NCBI RefSeq assembly: GCF_001700435.1
Contig: NZ_LYPC01000011.1
Span: forward strand, 372,001 to 436,000
Direction: 5' to 3'
Source of the DNA: Paenibacillus pectinilyticus
GTDB taxonomy: Bacteria > Bacillota > Bacilli > Paenibacillales > NBRC-103111
DNA length: 64,000 nt
The translations under genes were made by a program, and so were the position numbers. This document shows positions 17,701-25,271 of this stretch, one piece after another (position 1 is the stretch's first letter; every line of letters starts with the position of its first letter). The notes beneath the pieces were generated by a model that saw only the letters and a list, made by a program, of their open reading frames with translations, searched no databases and was not told where the DNA came from.

Positions 17701-17916
17701 GGCACTAAAATTTGTTTCCATAATCTCAGGAAATAAATATTGATATTCCGCCTTCGGCAATAAAGAAACGAGCCGTTTCTTGGATTCTTCACCGATCGTT
17801 TGACAAAACGTTGTTTTACCAGATCCAGACAAACCAGCAATTCCTAACGATTTATCTGTGGGTAGTGTGGCATCTAATCGGTTAATATTGTTCGAAATTA
17901 ATTGATTTATTTGCAT
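14749..17916 (-). CDS. UvrA-like ABC ATPase lacking the UvrB-binding region, with C-terminal CxxC extension
   Basis: 1055 aa. Two UvrA-type ATPase cassettes: Walker A GLSGSGKTT (28-36), signature LSGGE (219-223) and IIDEISVGLD (242-251); then GESGCGKST (351-359), LSTGE (457-461) and FDEPSKG (484-490). A zinc module CPDCKG/CPKCGG lies at 131-150. Only about 185 residues separate the first Walker A from the first signature, against more than 400 in UvrA, so the UvrB-binding and insertion domains are absent, and the second cassette has no zinc finger. Residues 550-1055 add CPSCSGRR, CQVCKG, CPFCGGKK and CVSC. It is therefore not a repair UvrA but a paralogue, as found in some antibiotic producers and resistance loci. 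It precedes lysR in one operon. Start: ATG 17916 after AAGGA. Confidence 0.85.
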   Translation of the reverse strand: MQINQLISNNINRLDATLPTDKSLGIAGLSGSGKTTFCQTIGEESKKRLVSLLPKAEYQYLFPEIMETNFSAIKMEEMPLVLFLGKSSISSNPRSTIGTHTGVFKEIRVCIAEKFDLSPEVFSFNNALGWCPDCKGRSMTQNVECPKCGGKRYNPEVEQYKMEVRNQPHSISDLNNLSIETILSLAEELQISEGKQHILQNIINMNMGYLTINRIMGTLSGGEITRLYLAEFMATSENTVIIIDEISVGLDHQTLLKILAEIKQLGYKNQIWLIDHSDTVLDTSDDQLFFGPGSGKYGGKIVEESPRPQPVNRELNKATPTDYYQFEDLYCRNIQMKELQIPMNRLVTFTGESGCGKSTLVNECMVKDFQKRYPKDKLVVVGQDRNQSISSRSTVATFLDIKKKLTKYSEDIDDIFGRSIEDIIDELPNEDIAHKRLSLLIKLGLGYLTLERKTQSLSTGEFQCVHLVSELFTNARNPHTLFIFDEPSKGLSQNILNQFIDSVRDILQDESVSILMIEHNAYMMESSDFIIDFGKRQPEPVRHLDVVSHEDYYRSEHQEDSHAPLHISSTLKQREGIHYLQENQLDYFKQAENVYKGGILKSLSPIARVIYGEYESETIAPVIAIDLERHLYSQYSFLYEIGGLINHIVAAHPTNKDTRSFDFYYQDNHCPSCSGRRVIERFDMDVLIQDKTVPFWDGLFLPEVMDVLKYYQHAKLHFIFEEIKNELGHDMSKSYNEMSDAEKHTFLYGYWEKSFYDRAGKASRTWEGFNLILGRYMVISKNLEIKEAMKASKEMIPCQVCKGTVLNHHKKLKFGDTDIRELIQQPIDPIIQTVGRLPELEKLKSIVGGAMALTEEVSLLPRETQVALKMLELDLASFVGYEVVLQNAVPFWDQIKGNIEAISRKNRITICDFPDITETREVIIDKYFTNGKYKKLTYVYEAFGYAKIVTQINKIKASHPCPFCGGKKVISEDGLHDGVFKLSVPCVSCYVSGINDEGRKEIVDGVDVQTWLTGKVSDVVAENLRTEAVADIPIFNRIRELNKRDMMAVYHSLKG

Positions 17917-18038
17917 GAGGACATCCTTTCTATTTTATATCTATCTTTATAAACCTAGTATTTCCATGTTAGCACAGTGTTAAATATATGCATTCATTTT
18001 TTTCGAATCAAAGGTAATGAAATCTATGGTTGTTCTTG

Positions 18039-18069
18039 TTGACTTAAACCATGGTTTAAGTTGTATGAT
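18039..18069 (+). promoter_or_regulatory. MerR-type promoter with a perfect 20-bp palindromic operator
   Basis: TTGACT (18039-18044) and TATGAT (18064-18069) are 19 bases apart, the over-long spacing typical of MerR-activated promoters. Between and over them lies ACTTAAACCATGGTTTAAGT (18042-18061), a perfect 20-bp palindrome. The downstream merR-type gene is the obvious regulator. Confidence 0.88.
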
Positions 18070-18110
18070 GTTCCTGTCGACAGCGAAAGCTACAACTTGG
18101 AGGACTCCAA

Positions 18111-18491
18111 ATGAAATATTATTCCATTAGTGAAGCTTCAGCCAAATTCCATGTGCCAGAATCAACGATTCGTTATTATGAAAAAAAAGGGCTCCTGCCG
18201 CTCATTGAGCGGAACGAAGCTGGGCGGCGGTTATTTTCAGAAGGCCAAATGGCGCTCCTCGGAACCGTTGTTTGTTTAAAGAACACGCACATGCCTATTA
18301 GCAGTATTAAGCAATATATCGATTGGATCGTAGAAGGTGAAAGCACCCTCGAGCTCCGACTTGACATGATGGAGAAGCACAAGAAAGCTGTGTTAGACGA
18401 AATTACGTTGATGACGGAATCCTTAGAAGGCATTGACGTCAAAATTACACGTTATACCAATCGTATGAAGGAAATAAACGAAGATAACTAA
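18111..18491 (+). CDS. MerR-family transcriptional regulator
   Basis: 126 aa from ATG 18111, seven bases after GGAGG. N-terminal winged helix KYYSISEASAKFHVPESTIRYYEKKGLLPL, then a dimerisation helix (about 80-120). No metal-binding cysteines are present: the only Cys is in VVCLKNTHM, so a small-molecule or redox sensor is more likely than a metal sensor. Its own promoter has a 19-bp spacer and a 20-bp palindrome, so it should activate itself and the SDR gene that follows 15 bases later. Confidence 0.93.
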   Translation: MKYYSISEASAKFHVPESTIRYYEKKGLLPLIERNEAGRRLFSEGQMALLGTVVCLKNTHMPISSIKQYIDWIVEGESTLELRLDMMEKHKKAVLDEITLMTESLEGIDVKITRYTNRMKEINEDN

Positions 18492-18506
18492 GAGGAGAGA
18501 ACCTAT

Positions 18507-19268
18507 ATGAAACTTTCAGGAAATACCATACTCATTACAGGCGGAAGCTCTGGTATCGGATTAGCTTTTGCACAACGCTTTCTTAAGGCTGGAAATACTG
18601 TCATTGTGACTGGACGTCGTGAACATATCCTTGAACATGCGAAAGACAACTATCCTAACCTTATTACTCGTGTAAGTGATCTGGCTGTGGAATCTGAGCG
18701 TATCGCATTGTTTGATTGGGTAACAACGAACTATCCCGATGTGAATGTGTTAGTTAACAACGCAGGTATCCAACAACGATTTAATGTGCTCAAAACAGAT
18801 GCGAAAGATAACTGGCGTTATTTCAATCAAGAAATCACAACGAACATTGAAGCGCCATGCCATCTCTCCATGCTGTTCGCACCCTTTTTTGCAGCAAAAG
18901 AAGAGGCAACAATCATTAACGTCACTTCGGGATTAGCTTTTACGCCGTTTGCGATTGCTCCTATTTATTCCGCGACGAAAGCAGCGCTTCATTCCTTCAC
19001 AATCAGCCTGCGGCACCAGCTTTCTGAAACGTCTGTAGAGGTCATTGAAGTGGCTCCTCCGGCGGTGAGCACAGATTTAGGTGGAGCTGGACTGCATACG
19101 CATGGAGAGCCCCTAGATGCCTTTGCAGACGGTATTTTCGAAGGATTCCAAGAGGGCAAACAGGAAATCGGATATGGTACGTCTGTCGCGCGCTTACGCA
19201 TGTCACGAGATGACATCGACGCGTACGCAGCAAGTATGTATCAGGCAACAAAGGGCTTCGTTGAGTAA
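18507..19268 (+). CDS. Short-chain dehydrogenase/reductase (DltE-like)
   Basis: 253 aa, in operon with the MerR gene. It has the Rossmann start TGGSSGIG (about 10-17), NNAG at about 87, and the catalytic YSATK motif near 157. Classical SDR fold using NAD(P)H; the substrate cannot be told from sequence. The MerR partner suggests induction by its substrate or by an electrophile. Confidence 0.9.
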   Translation: MKLSGNTILITGGSSGIGLAFAQRFLKAGNTVIVTGRREHILEHAKDNYPNLITRVSDLAVESERIALFDWVTTNYPDVNVLVNNAGIQQRFNVLKTDAKDNWRYFNQEITTNIEAPCHLSMLFAPFFAAKEEATIINVTSGLAFTPFAIAPIYSATKAALHSFTISLRHQLSETSVEVIEVAPPAVSTDLGGAGLHTHGEPLDAFADGIFEGFQEGKQEIGYGTSVARLRMSRDDIDAYAASMYQATKGFVE

Positions 19269-19299
19269 TTGGTTAAAAGGAACGTGCTTATATATAAGA

Positions 19300-19325
19300 A
19301 AAACTCGCCTTCAATGGCGAGTTTT
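19300..19325 (+). terminator. Terminator after the MerR-SDR operon
   Basis: AAAACTCGCC pairs with GGCGAGTTTT over a six-base loop. The A-rich and T-rich ends make it work in both directions; the next gene is convergent. Confidence 0.85.
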
Positions 19326-19333
19326 CTTTCATC

Positions 19334-19795
19334 TTAATATTGTCCCTTAATTACAAAAAACGAACCCCGAATGGTTCCAGCCAGTTTAGACTTCTGTCTA
19401 GCAAACTTGAACTTCTCTGCTAGCTCCTTCGGTATCTCCATCCCCTCAGAAAGCTTAAAACCAACAGCCCGCTTCTTAGGGTCATCAATCGTATACATGA
19501 CATTAATGCTAAGACCATCCTCGTAAAAAACGTAGGTAAATTGAATGTTTTCTACTTGGAAACGTGACGTTTCTAAAGGTTTGGCTGCAAAAGAAATACC
19601 CCGTTCTTGCAAAATAAGGTTCGCATAATCAAGGCTCTCCTGACTTTCACTAGCCGGTACAACTGTAAATTCATGTTCATATTTGTTCATAAAGTAACGG
19701 GCTTCATTGGCACGTAAACCAGCAAGCGCTTCTGCTACAGGTGAAGACTCTAAACCAACCGTAGACACATTTTTGAAATCAACGATATACGACAT
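19334..19795 (-). CDS. Conserved-looking hypothetical protein
   Basis: 153 aa. I chose ATG 19795, six bases after GAGGG; the ATG at 19801 touches the ribosome site. The sequence begins MSYIVDFKNVSTVGLESSPV and is a soluble, mixed alpha/beta protein with no signal peptide. I do not recognise the family. It is alone between a convergent SDR operon and an MFS gene. Confidence 0.75.
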   Translation of the reverse strand: MSYIVDFKNVSTVGLESSPVAEALAGLRANEARYFMNKYEHEFTVVPASESQESLDYANLILQERGISFAAKPLETSRFQVENIQFTYVFYEDGLSINVMYTIDDPKKRAVGFKLSEGMEIPKELAEKFKFARQKSKLAGTIRGSFFVIKGQY

Positions 19796-19942
19796 GTCCA
19801 TCCCTCGTTCTCTCTCATGATTTTCTAAAACCAGAAAATTAATCTTCTTTATCTATCAAATATTATACCAAAAATGAGTCCATATAAACCTTCATCTTTT
19901 GATTAAGATAAATAGAAAGACACCCAAACGGGTGCCTCTGCC

Positions 19943-21373
19943 TTATTTTTTACCTTTCGACAACAGGAACGCCGGAATTACCGCAAGTGCGGTGAATCCG
20001 ATTGACCACCAGAAAGCCGCCTGATAGGCATCAGCGATCGTATGCATGCCAGAAACTCCCGAGCCCTTGATCTGATGATCGATGACGGTTGCCAAGATCG
20101 CTGATCCAAAGGCACCCCCAATTGTCTGAAAGATTCGCGTCGAGATGCTCGCATGCGGGATCTGTTGCTTGCTTAGCCCCTGGTAGGCGGAAACCATGAT
20201 CGGAATAAAGATCCCGTTTAATGCCGCCCCACGTAAGAATTGCGCGGCTCCAAGCAGCACGTAACTTGTTCCTGCTCCCGAGAAGGCGAACGGAATCGTA
20301 CCGACTACCGTTACCGCCAAACTAAGAAGAACGATATTGCGCGAACCCATGCGATCCGCCAACCCTCCGATCCAGCTCCGTGTTGCCAGCATCCCAAGCC
20401 CTTGAGGAATGAGCAGAAGACCCGTATACAGCACACTCTCGCCGCGTACCTGCTGATAATATAGAGGCAGCAGCAGCATGGCCCCGTTCATTACCATCCC
20501 TGAGAGGAATAGCGTTACGTTCGATGCGAGAAAGTGTCGTGATCGGAACAGCCGAAGATCGACCAAGGGCGATTGTTTCATACGCAAAGCGTAGATAACG
20601 TAAGCTATCATCAGCATTGCCCCTCCTATGAGCGGAAGTGTTACCTTGACGCTGTTCAGTCCACCGTGGGTGCTGACCCCAGCAATGCCGTAAATAAGCG
20701 CGGCAAAAGAAGGAGATAGTAGCAAGAGACCGATGACGTCGAGACTCGGCTTGCTAGTAGCTGGTGCATCGGACGGGATATGGCGCCAACTCATCCAGAT
20801 CGCGATGATCATGATCGGGATGTTCACGTAGAAGATCCAGCGCCAATCGAGATTATCTATGAGGAGTCCGCCGATGACAGGTCCGAGGATGGGACCGATC
20901 AACGCTGGTAAGCTAATAATAGAGATGAGCCTGCCGAGATTGCGGCCACCTGCTGATTGAACGAGCACATTCTGCATCGTCGGGATGAGCAGCCCCGCTC
21001 CAACCCCTTGCAGGAGTCGAAAGCCGATCAAACTGCCGGTATTCCACGCTAACGAACATAAGACGGATGAGACCAGGAACATCACGAGCGAGAATAGATA
21101 CACCTTTTTCCCGCCAAAACGCTGAATCGCCCACCCCGAGATCGGAACCGCTAATCCCATCGTGAGTACGTATCCCGTCACGACCCACTGGATTGCGGAT
21201 ACCGTGCTGTGCAGATCGGAAGCCAGTTTGTCGATGGCGACATTGATCATGGTTGAATCTAGTTGGGACGCGACAGCTCCGAAAACAAGGATTAGGGCGA
21301 CTTTCAGTACGTTTGGATCTATTTTCTCTTTGGGCGGTTTGGCGGCCTTCGCCTCCGCTTTTATCATCGCCAT
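19943..21373 (-). CDS. Drug:H+ antiporter, MFS DHA2 (EmrB/QacA) family
   Basis: 476 aa with about 14 membrane segments. Motifs: QLDSTMINVAIDKL in segment 1 (DHA2 motif D1), GWAIQRFGGKKVY (motif A) and GVGAGLLIPTMQNV, LISIISLPALIGPILGPVIGGLL (motif C). It exports lipophilic or cationic compounds using the proton gradient; the substrate is not predictable. ATG 21373 lies seven bases after GAGGTG. It is divergent from a TetR gene with a perfect 20-bp palindrome between them, the classical arrangement of a repressor-controlled efflux pump. Confidence 0.93.
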   Translation of the reverse strand: MAMIKAEAKAAKPPKEKIDPNVLKVALILVFGAVASQLDSTMINVAIDKLASDLHSTVSAIQWVVTGYVLTMGLAVPISGWAIQRFGGKKVYLFSLVMFLVSSVLCSLAWNTGSLIGFRLLQGVGAGLLIPTMQNVLVQSAGGRNLGRLISIISLPALIGPILGPVIGGLLIDNLDWRWIFYVNIPIMIIAIWMSWRHIPSDAPATSKPSLDVIGLLLLSPSFAALIYGIAGVSTHGGLNSVKVTLPLIGGAMLMIAYVIYALRMKQSPLVDLRLFRSRHFLASNVTLFLSGMVMNGAMLLLPLYYQQVRGESVLYTGLLLIPQGLGMLATRSWIGGLADRMGSRNIVLLSLAVTVVGTIPFAFSGAGTSYVLLGAAQFLRGAALNGIFIPIMVSAYQGLSKQQIPHASISTRIFQTIGGAFGSAILATVIDHQIKGSGVSGMHTIADAYQAAFWWSIGFTALAVIPAFLLSKGKK

Positions 21374-21401
21374 TTGGCTTCACCTCTCGTCGTTCATTTA
21401 G

Positions 21402-21421
21402 GGTACGGTACGTACCGTACC
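21402..21421. promoter_or_regulatory. Perfect 20-bp palindromic operator between MFS pump and TetR
   Basis: GGTACGGTACGTACCGTACC is a perfect palindrome built from GGTAC/GTACC units, 29 bases before the pump gene. It is the likely binding site of the divergent TetR. Confidence 0.85.
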
Positions 21422-21523
21422 TTATATAAATAAGATATGATATTCCGACGAGAAATGCAATATAATAATGTTAGAAACGAGTTTCCTATTTCATACATAA
21501 GTAACCATTGAGAGGATAGAATT

Positions 21524-22153
21524 ATGGCTGAATTGAGAAAAGAGCACGCCTCAGACAGTGGCACAGGGACGCGCCGCCGTGGCGACGTGCTTGAAAACGC
21601 GATTCTGCAGGCTGCTTGGGACGAGCTTGGGACAACCGGCTATAACAGTCTTACGATGGAAGCCGTGGCCTTGCGAGCCAAGACGAACAAGACAGCGGTC
21701 TACCGAAGATGGCCGAGCAAACCACAACTGATTATCGCCGCCATTATAAAATATGGAACAAAGCCTTCCCTTGAAGCTACGGATACTGGCGATCTGCGGA
21801 CGGACGTGGTAACTTTTTTGCAAGGTGTTTTGAAACCGCTGCAAGCGATCGGCGCGGAGACCATCCATGGGCTCATGAGCGAATACCCTGGCAAGGAGCA
21901 CCCGCTCTCGACACCACTGCCCCCAAGGGCTGACGGCGCGCTTTTCGCTGCTATGAAGACCATCATCAGCAACGCGGAGAAGCGCGGTGAGCTGCAGACG
22001 AGCCAACTGCCGGAACGGGTCATCTCTCTTCCGATCGACCTCGTGCGATTCGAGCTGCTGACTACCCATGTCCCGGTATCCGACGAAGCCATCGCGCAGA
22101 TCGTTGACGAGTTATTTCTTCCGCTTGTACGAGCGGCATCTCAAGCAAAATAA
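21524..22153 (+). CDS. TetR-family repressor of the MFS pump
   Basis: 209 aa, ATG 21524 after GAGAGGA. HTH at about 24-65: LENAILQAAWDELGTTGYNSLTMEAVALRAKTNKTAVYRRWPSK in order, with the TetR recognition helix NKTAVYRRW. The C-terminal half is the type seen in regulators of multidrug pumps. Function follows from the divergent pump and the palindrome between them. Confidence 0.92.
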   Translation: MAELRKEHASDSGTGTRRRGDVLENAILQAAWDELGTTGYNSLTMEAVALRAKTNKTAVYRRWPSKPQLIIAAIIKYGTKPSLEATDTGDLRTDVVTFLQGVLKPLQAIGAETIHGLMSEYPGKEHPLSTPLPPRADGALFAAMKTIISNAEKRGELQTSQLPERVISLPIDLVRFELLTTHVPVSDEAIAQIVDELFLPLVRAASQAK

Positions 22154-22180
22154 AAAGAGACCCAGGTGGGTCTCTTTTTT
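22152..22180 (+). terminator. Terminator after the TetR gene
   Basis: AAAAAGAGACCC pairs with GGGTCTCTTTTT over AGGT. The stem begins within the stop codon. Confidence 0.9.
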
Positions 22181-22221
22181 CATTCACATCGATCACAAAC
22201 GAGTTCATTTCCGCCTAAAGT

Positions 22222-22824
22222 TTACTTTTGAGCATCAAGAACAAACATCGAGGCATCTTGTCCCATAAATATTTTGCTTCCAGAATAAAAAGTTTTGGAT
22301 TGTACATTCCTATACCCTATTTTCGTCATCATGTCAGCTAGCTCAGCTTGATTAAATCCGTTATGAACCATATCGGACACGACTTTTTCATTTTTATCGA
22401 AATCTACAATTAGTAAATGTCCTCCTACATTCAGAACATCAAATAATCGGGATAAAACGAATTCGACATCAGGAATATGGAGTAAAACCTGAGCCATGAA
22501 AATATAGTCGGCATGCAAATCCGATAGACCTTCCTTTTCAAAATCAAAGCATAATGTATCTGCATGTTGAATATGTAAATCAGCCATTTTTTGCTTGATT
22601 TGATTGATCATGTTTGGTGAAGTATCCAGAAAGAGCATCGACTTAAATTCGTTTAACAAGTTCATGCCGACAAGACCTGTTCCACACCCAAAATCAATCG
22701 CATTCTTACTTTGAGCGTCAACTACGTATTCACGAATGGCGTCTGACGATGCCTTGGCAATTTGAATTCTTTCGGGCGTGTCATACATATTGGCTATCAT
22801 TTCAAATTTGTCTGTGTTTGCCAT
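22222..22824 (-). CDS. Class I SAM-dependent methyltransferase
   Basis: 200 aa from ATG 22824, seven bases after AGGAGA; the longer frame has no ribosome site. Motif I is AIDFGCGTGLVGMNLL, followed by LFLDTSPNMI (motif II acid) and ADYIFMAQVLLHIPDV. It resembles UbiE/SmtA-like small-molecule methyltransferases. It lies directly downstream of a TetR gene on the same strand (54-bp gap), so the two may be co-transcribed. Substrate unknown. Confidence 0.88.
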   Translation of the reverse strand: MANTDKFEMIANMYDTPERIQIAKASSDAIREYVVDAQSKNAIDFGCGTGLVGMNLLNEFKSMLFLDTSPNMINQIKQKMADLHIQHADTLCFDFEKEGLSDLHADYIFMAQVLLHIPDVEFVLSRLFDVLNVGGHLLIVDFDKNEKVVSDMVHNGFNQAELADMMTKIGYRNVQSKTFYSGSKIFMGQDASMFVLDAQK

Positions 22825-22878
22825 TGTTATTTCTCCTATTTGCATAAACGTGATTTTCAAAGAGAACGATCCGCGGCT

Positions 22879-23481
22879 TCACAGCAGTCCCCAGCCTTTT
22901 ATGAGATGTCGCGTAGCCGTTGTCGCCCGTTCCACAATGTCTTCCGTCGTGAGTTTCATGTGGGAAAACATACCCTGGTAATACATATCCGAATAGCCTT
23001 GACTAATAGCTAAATGTGCTTCCAATAACTCGACAACTTGGGTCCAAGTCGCATGTGGTTTGGCTTCTTGAACTAACGAAAGCAGGAAATCGACCATTTC
23101 GCGTTTTCGTTCTTGAAATTCTGTGAATTGTGTCCCTTTCATTGCAACAAATAATTCAACACCGACAAATTGGTCAATGGCATGCATGACATAAGCACCG
23201 GCCGTCGATGCTAGACGATAAATCGGATCATTTCCAGCCGCATCCGTTGCAGCACGCATTTTCGAGGTAAGCTCAGTTAGAAACGCTATCCCAGCTGCCG
23301 CAAGCAGACTCTCTCGGTCTGGAAAATGTCGATAAGGGGCAGCTGAGGATACCCCCGCTCGCTTCGCTACCCTAGCAACAGAGAATCCGGCAAGTCCGAC
23401 TTCCGAGATCAACTCCAGTGAAGTGCGGATCAGCGTTTCTCTCAGGTCTCCGTGATGGTAGCTCCTTTCAATAGTGGACAT
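22879..23481 (-). CDS. TetR-family transcriptional regulator (WHG-domain type)
   Basis: 200 aa from ATG 23481 after AAAGGA. It begins SYHHGDLRETLIRTSLELI, the YHHGDLR signature of a distinct TetR group, followed by VGLAGFSVARVAKRAGVSSAAPYRHFPDRESLL in order. The C-terminus is of the WHG type. Divergent from the SDR pair, with two related palindromes in the gap, so it should control both sides. Confidence 0.92.
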   Translation of the reverse strand: MSTIERSYHHGDLRETLIRTSLELISEVGLAGFSVARVAKRAGVSSAAPYRHFPDRESLLAAAGIAFLTELTSKMRAATDAAGNDPIYRLASTAGAYVMHAIDQFVGVELFVAMKGTQFTEFQERKREMVDFLLSLVQEAKPHATWTQVVELLEAHLAISQGYSDMYYQGMFSHMKLTTEDIVERATTATRHLIKGWGLL

Positions 23482-23523
23482 GTTATCACTTCCTTTATGT
23501 TGATTGTACACTACTACCCCGCC

Positions 23524-23547
23524 CAATGTAATAGACAACTTACATTG
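23524..23547. promoter_or_regulatory. Palindromic operator, copy 1 (TetR/SDR gap)
   Basis: CAATGTAA, eight bases, TTACATTG. The arms share TGTAA/TTACA with copy 2. Confidence 0.65.
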
Positions 23548-23558
23548 AACCTGTTAGT

Positions 23559-23578
23559 ATGTAAGAGTGCTCTTACAT
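23559..23578. promoter_or_regulatory. Palindromic operator, copy 2 (TetR/SDR gap)
   Basis: ATGTAAGAG, two bases, CTCTTACAT: nine perfect pairs. Both copies contain ATGTAA and TTACAT, so one protein could bind both, most likely the adjacent TetR. Confidence 0.7.
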
Positions 23579-23608
23579 TTAAGAAAACCGAATAGGAGAT
23601 GTGTCACG

Positions 23609-24301
23609 ATGACCCTTACTTTAATAACAGGTGGCAACAAAGGGCTTGGTTTTGAGGCCGCTCGACGCCTCATTGAACTAGGTCATACCGTTTATATCGG
23701 CGCCAGAGACGCAGAACGTGGCTTAAAAGCAGCCGAGGAACTTGGCGCCCGGTTTGTCCTTCTCGACGTGACGGACACGAATTCTGTCCATGCCGCGGCA
23801 ACTGAAATCATGCAAAAAGAAGGCCGTATTGATGTTCTTATCAATAATGCTGGAATCACTGGTGCATTCAAAAAGCCTGAAGATATCACGGTTGACGATA
23901 TCCGCCAGACTTATGAGACCAACGTCTTCGGTATTGTTCGAGTTACGCATGCTTTCCTTCCCTTGCTACACATGTCGGAATCTCCCGTTATCGTCAATGT
24001 CAGCAGTGGGCTAGGATCTTTCGGTATGGTTACGAATCCCGACACATTGGAATCGAAAGTGAATGCTCTTTCTTATACTTCATCGAAGTCAGCCGTAACC
24101 ATGCTCACGGTGCAATATGCAACAGGGTTGCCTTCTATTCGGATCAACGCGGTAGATCCGGGGCCCACGAAGACTGATCTTTCCGGGCATGGACATCAGA
24201 CCGTACAAGAAGGCACAGATGCCATCGTTAGAATGGCTACTATCGGTAAGGATGGACCTACGGGCACCTTCACTGACCGCAATGGCGTAGTCCCCTGGTA
24301 A
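23609..24301 (+). CDS. Short-chain dehydrogenase/reductase
   Basis: 230 aa from ATG 23609, ten bases after AGGAG. TGGNKGLGFEAARRL is the cofactor-binding turn, NNAG follows at about 77, and the catalytic YTSSK at about 158. Members with GGNKGLG resemble carbonyl-reductase-like SDRs. It is followed 25 bases later by a second SDR on the same strand. Confidence 0.9.
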   Translation: MTLTLITGGNKGLGFEAARRLIELGHTVYIGARDAERGLKAAEELGARFVLLDVTDTNSVHAAATEIMQKEGRIDVLINNAGITGAFKKPEDITVDDIRQTYETNVFGIVRVTHAFLPLLHMSESPVIVNVSSGLGSFGMVTNPDTLESKVNALSYTSSKSAVTMLTVQYATGLPSIRINAVDPGPTKTDLSGHGHQTVQEGTDAIVRMATIGKDGPTGTFTDRNGVVPW

Positions 24302-24326
24302 CGTCCAATCATAAAGGAGAATCCTT

Positions 24327-25214
24327 ATGAAAACAGTTATTATAACAGGCGCCAATTCAGGGTTAGGCTTTGAATGCGCACGAAATATTTTGCTGACAGG
24401 AACCGAATACTTCGTTGTCATGGCCTGTCGGAATCCAGACAAAGCACAAGCGGCCAAAACCGCGCTTATGAATGAAACAGGAAACAACAACGTTGAAGTC
24501 ATGGGATTGGATTTATCATCCTTGCAGTCCGTTAGAGACTTTGCAAAGAATTTCATGAATAGCTCTCTGCCGCCTCTTTATGGAATTGTATGTAACGCTG
24601 GAATAGCCGGCACTCACATCGGGCAAACGGTGGATGGATATGAGCTGATTTTTGGAACAAATCATTTGGGGCACTTTTTGCTTACAGCCTTATTAATCCC
24701 AAACGTTATGGATAATGGCCGTATTGTGATTGTGAGCAGTGATATGCACAATCCTCCCGGCGGTATTTCTTACCCTGGCGCTAATATACTTGCTGATCCT
24801 GAAAACGGCTTGAGCAATAGATACCCTTTGAGCAAGCTGTGCAATCTTTATTTTGCCTACGAGCTCTCAAGAAAGCTCGAACACATGCAAAAACCGATTA
24901 CCGTAAACACGTTTAATCCCGGCTTGCTGACAGAGACAAACTTAAGCGCCGGTCATAAAGACCGGTTTACTGAAGAGTTTCTTGAACGTGTCAAAGATTT
25001 AATAGGTTCGCTACCCGTATCATCGGAAGCCCTTGCGGGTATGGTTACTGACCCTCACTTTGGCACAGTTACTGCCACATATAATGACAGAGGAACGATC
25101 AAGCCATCATCTGAACTGTCTTATCATGTTCAAAACCAAACTGATTTATGGACCACCAGCGTTATCCTTTCTGGCTTGGCAGATGAAGACACTTTTCCAG
25201 AACTAAAAAGGTAG
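24327..25214 (+). CDS. Short-chain dehydrogenase/reductase, protochlorophyllide-reductase-like
   Basis: 295 aa. TGANSGLGFECARNI binds the cofactor, CNAG follows at about 90, VIVSS at about 134 and the catalytic YPLSK at about 170. The spacing and the DLSSLQSVRDFA segment resemble the light-dependent protochlorophyllide reductase/retinol dehydrogenase branch, which in non-photosynthetic bacteria acts on unknown carbonyls. Second gene of the TetR-controlled SDR operon. Confidence 0.9.
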   Translation: MKTVIITGANSGLGFECARNILLTGTEYFVVMACRNPDKAQAAKTALMNETGNNNVEVMGLDLSSLQSVRDFAKNFMNSSLPPLYGIVCNAGIAGTHIGQTVDGYELIFGTNHLGHFLLTALLIPNVMDNGRIVIVSSDMHNPPGGISYPGANILADPENGLSNRYPLSKLCNLYFAYELSRKLEHMQKPITVNTFNPGLLTETNLSAGHKDRFTEEFLERVKDLIGSLPVSSEALAGMVTDPHFGTVTATYNDRGTIKPSSELSYHVQNQTDLWTTSVILSGLADEDTFPELKR

Positions 25215-25227
25215 CAACAAACAAAAT

Positions 25228-25264
25228 CCTCAACCCATCCATAACAATATGGCGGGTTGAGGTT
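25228..25264. terminator. Terminator between SDR operon and deoB (both directions)
   Basis: CCTCAACCC (25228-25236) pairs with GGGTTGAGG (25254-25262), with an inner CCATA/TATGG stem. The A-rich left flank gives a U-rich tail for the minus-strand deo operon. Confidence 0.8.
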
Positions 25265-25271
25265 ATCATGT

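Noticed and set aside
14749..17916. Housekeeping excinuclease UvrA
   Set aside because: The spacing between ATPase motifs leaves no room for the UvrB-binding and insertion domains, and the C-terminal half is foreign to UvrA.
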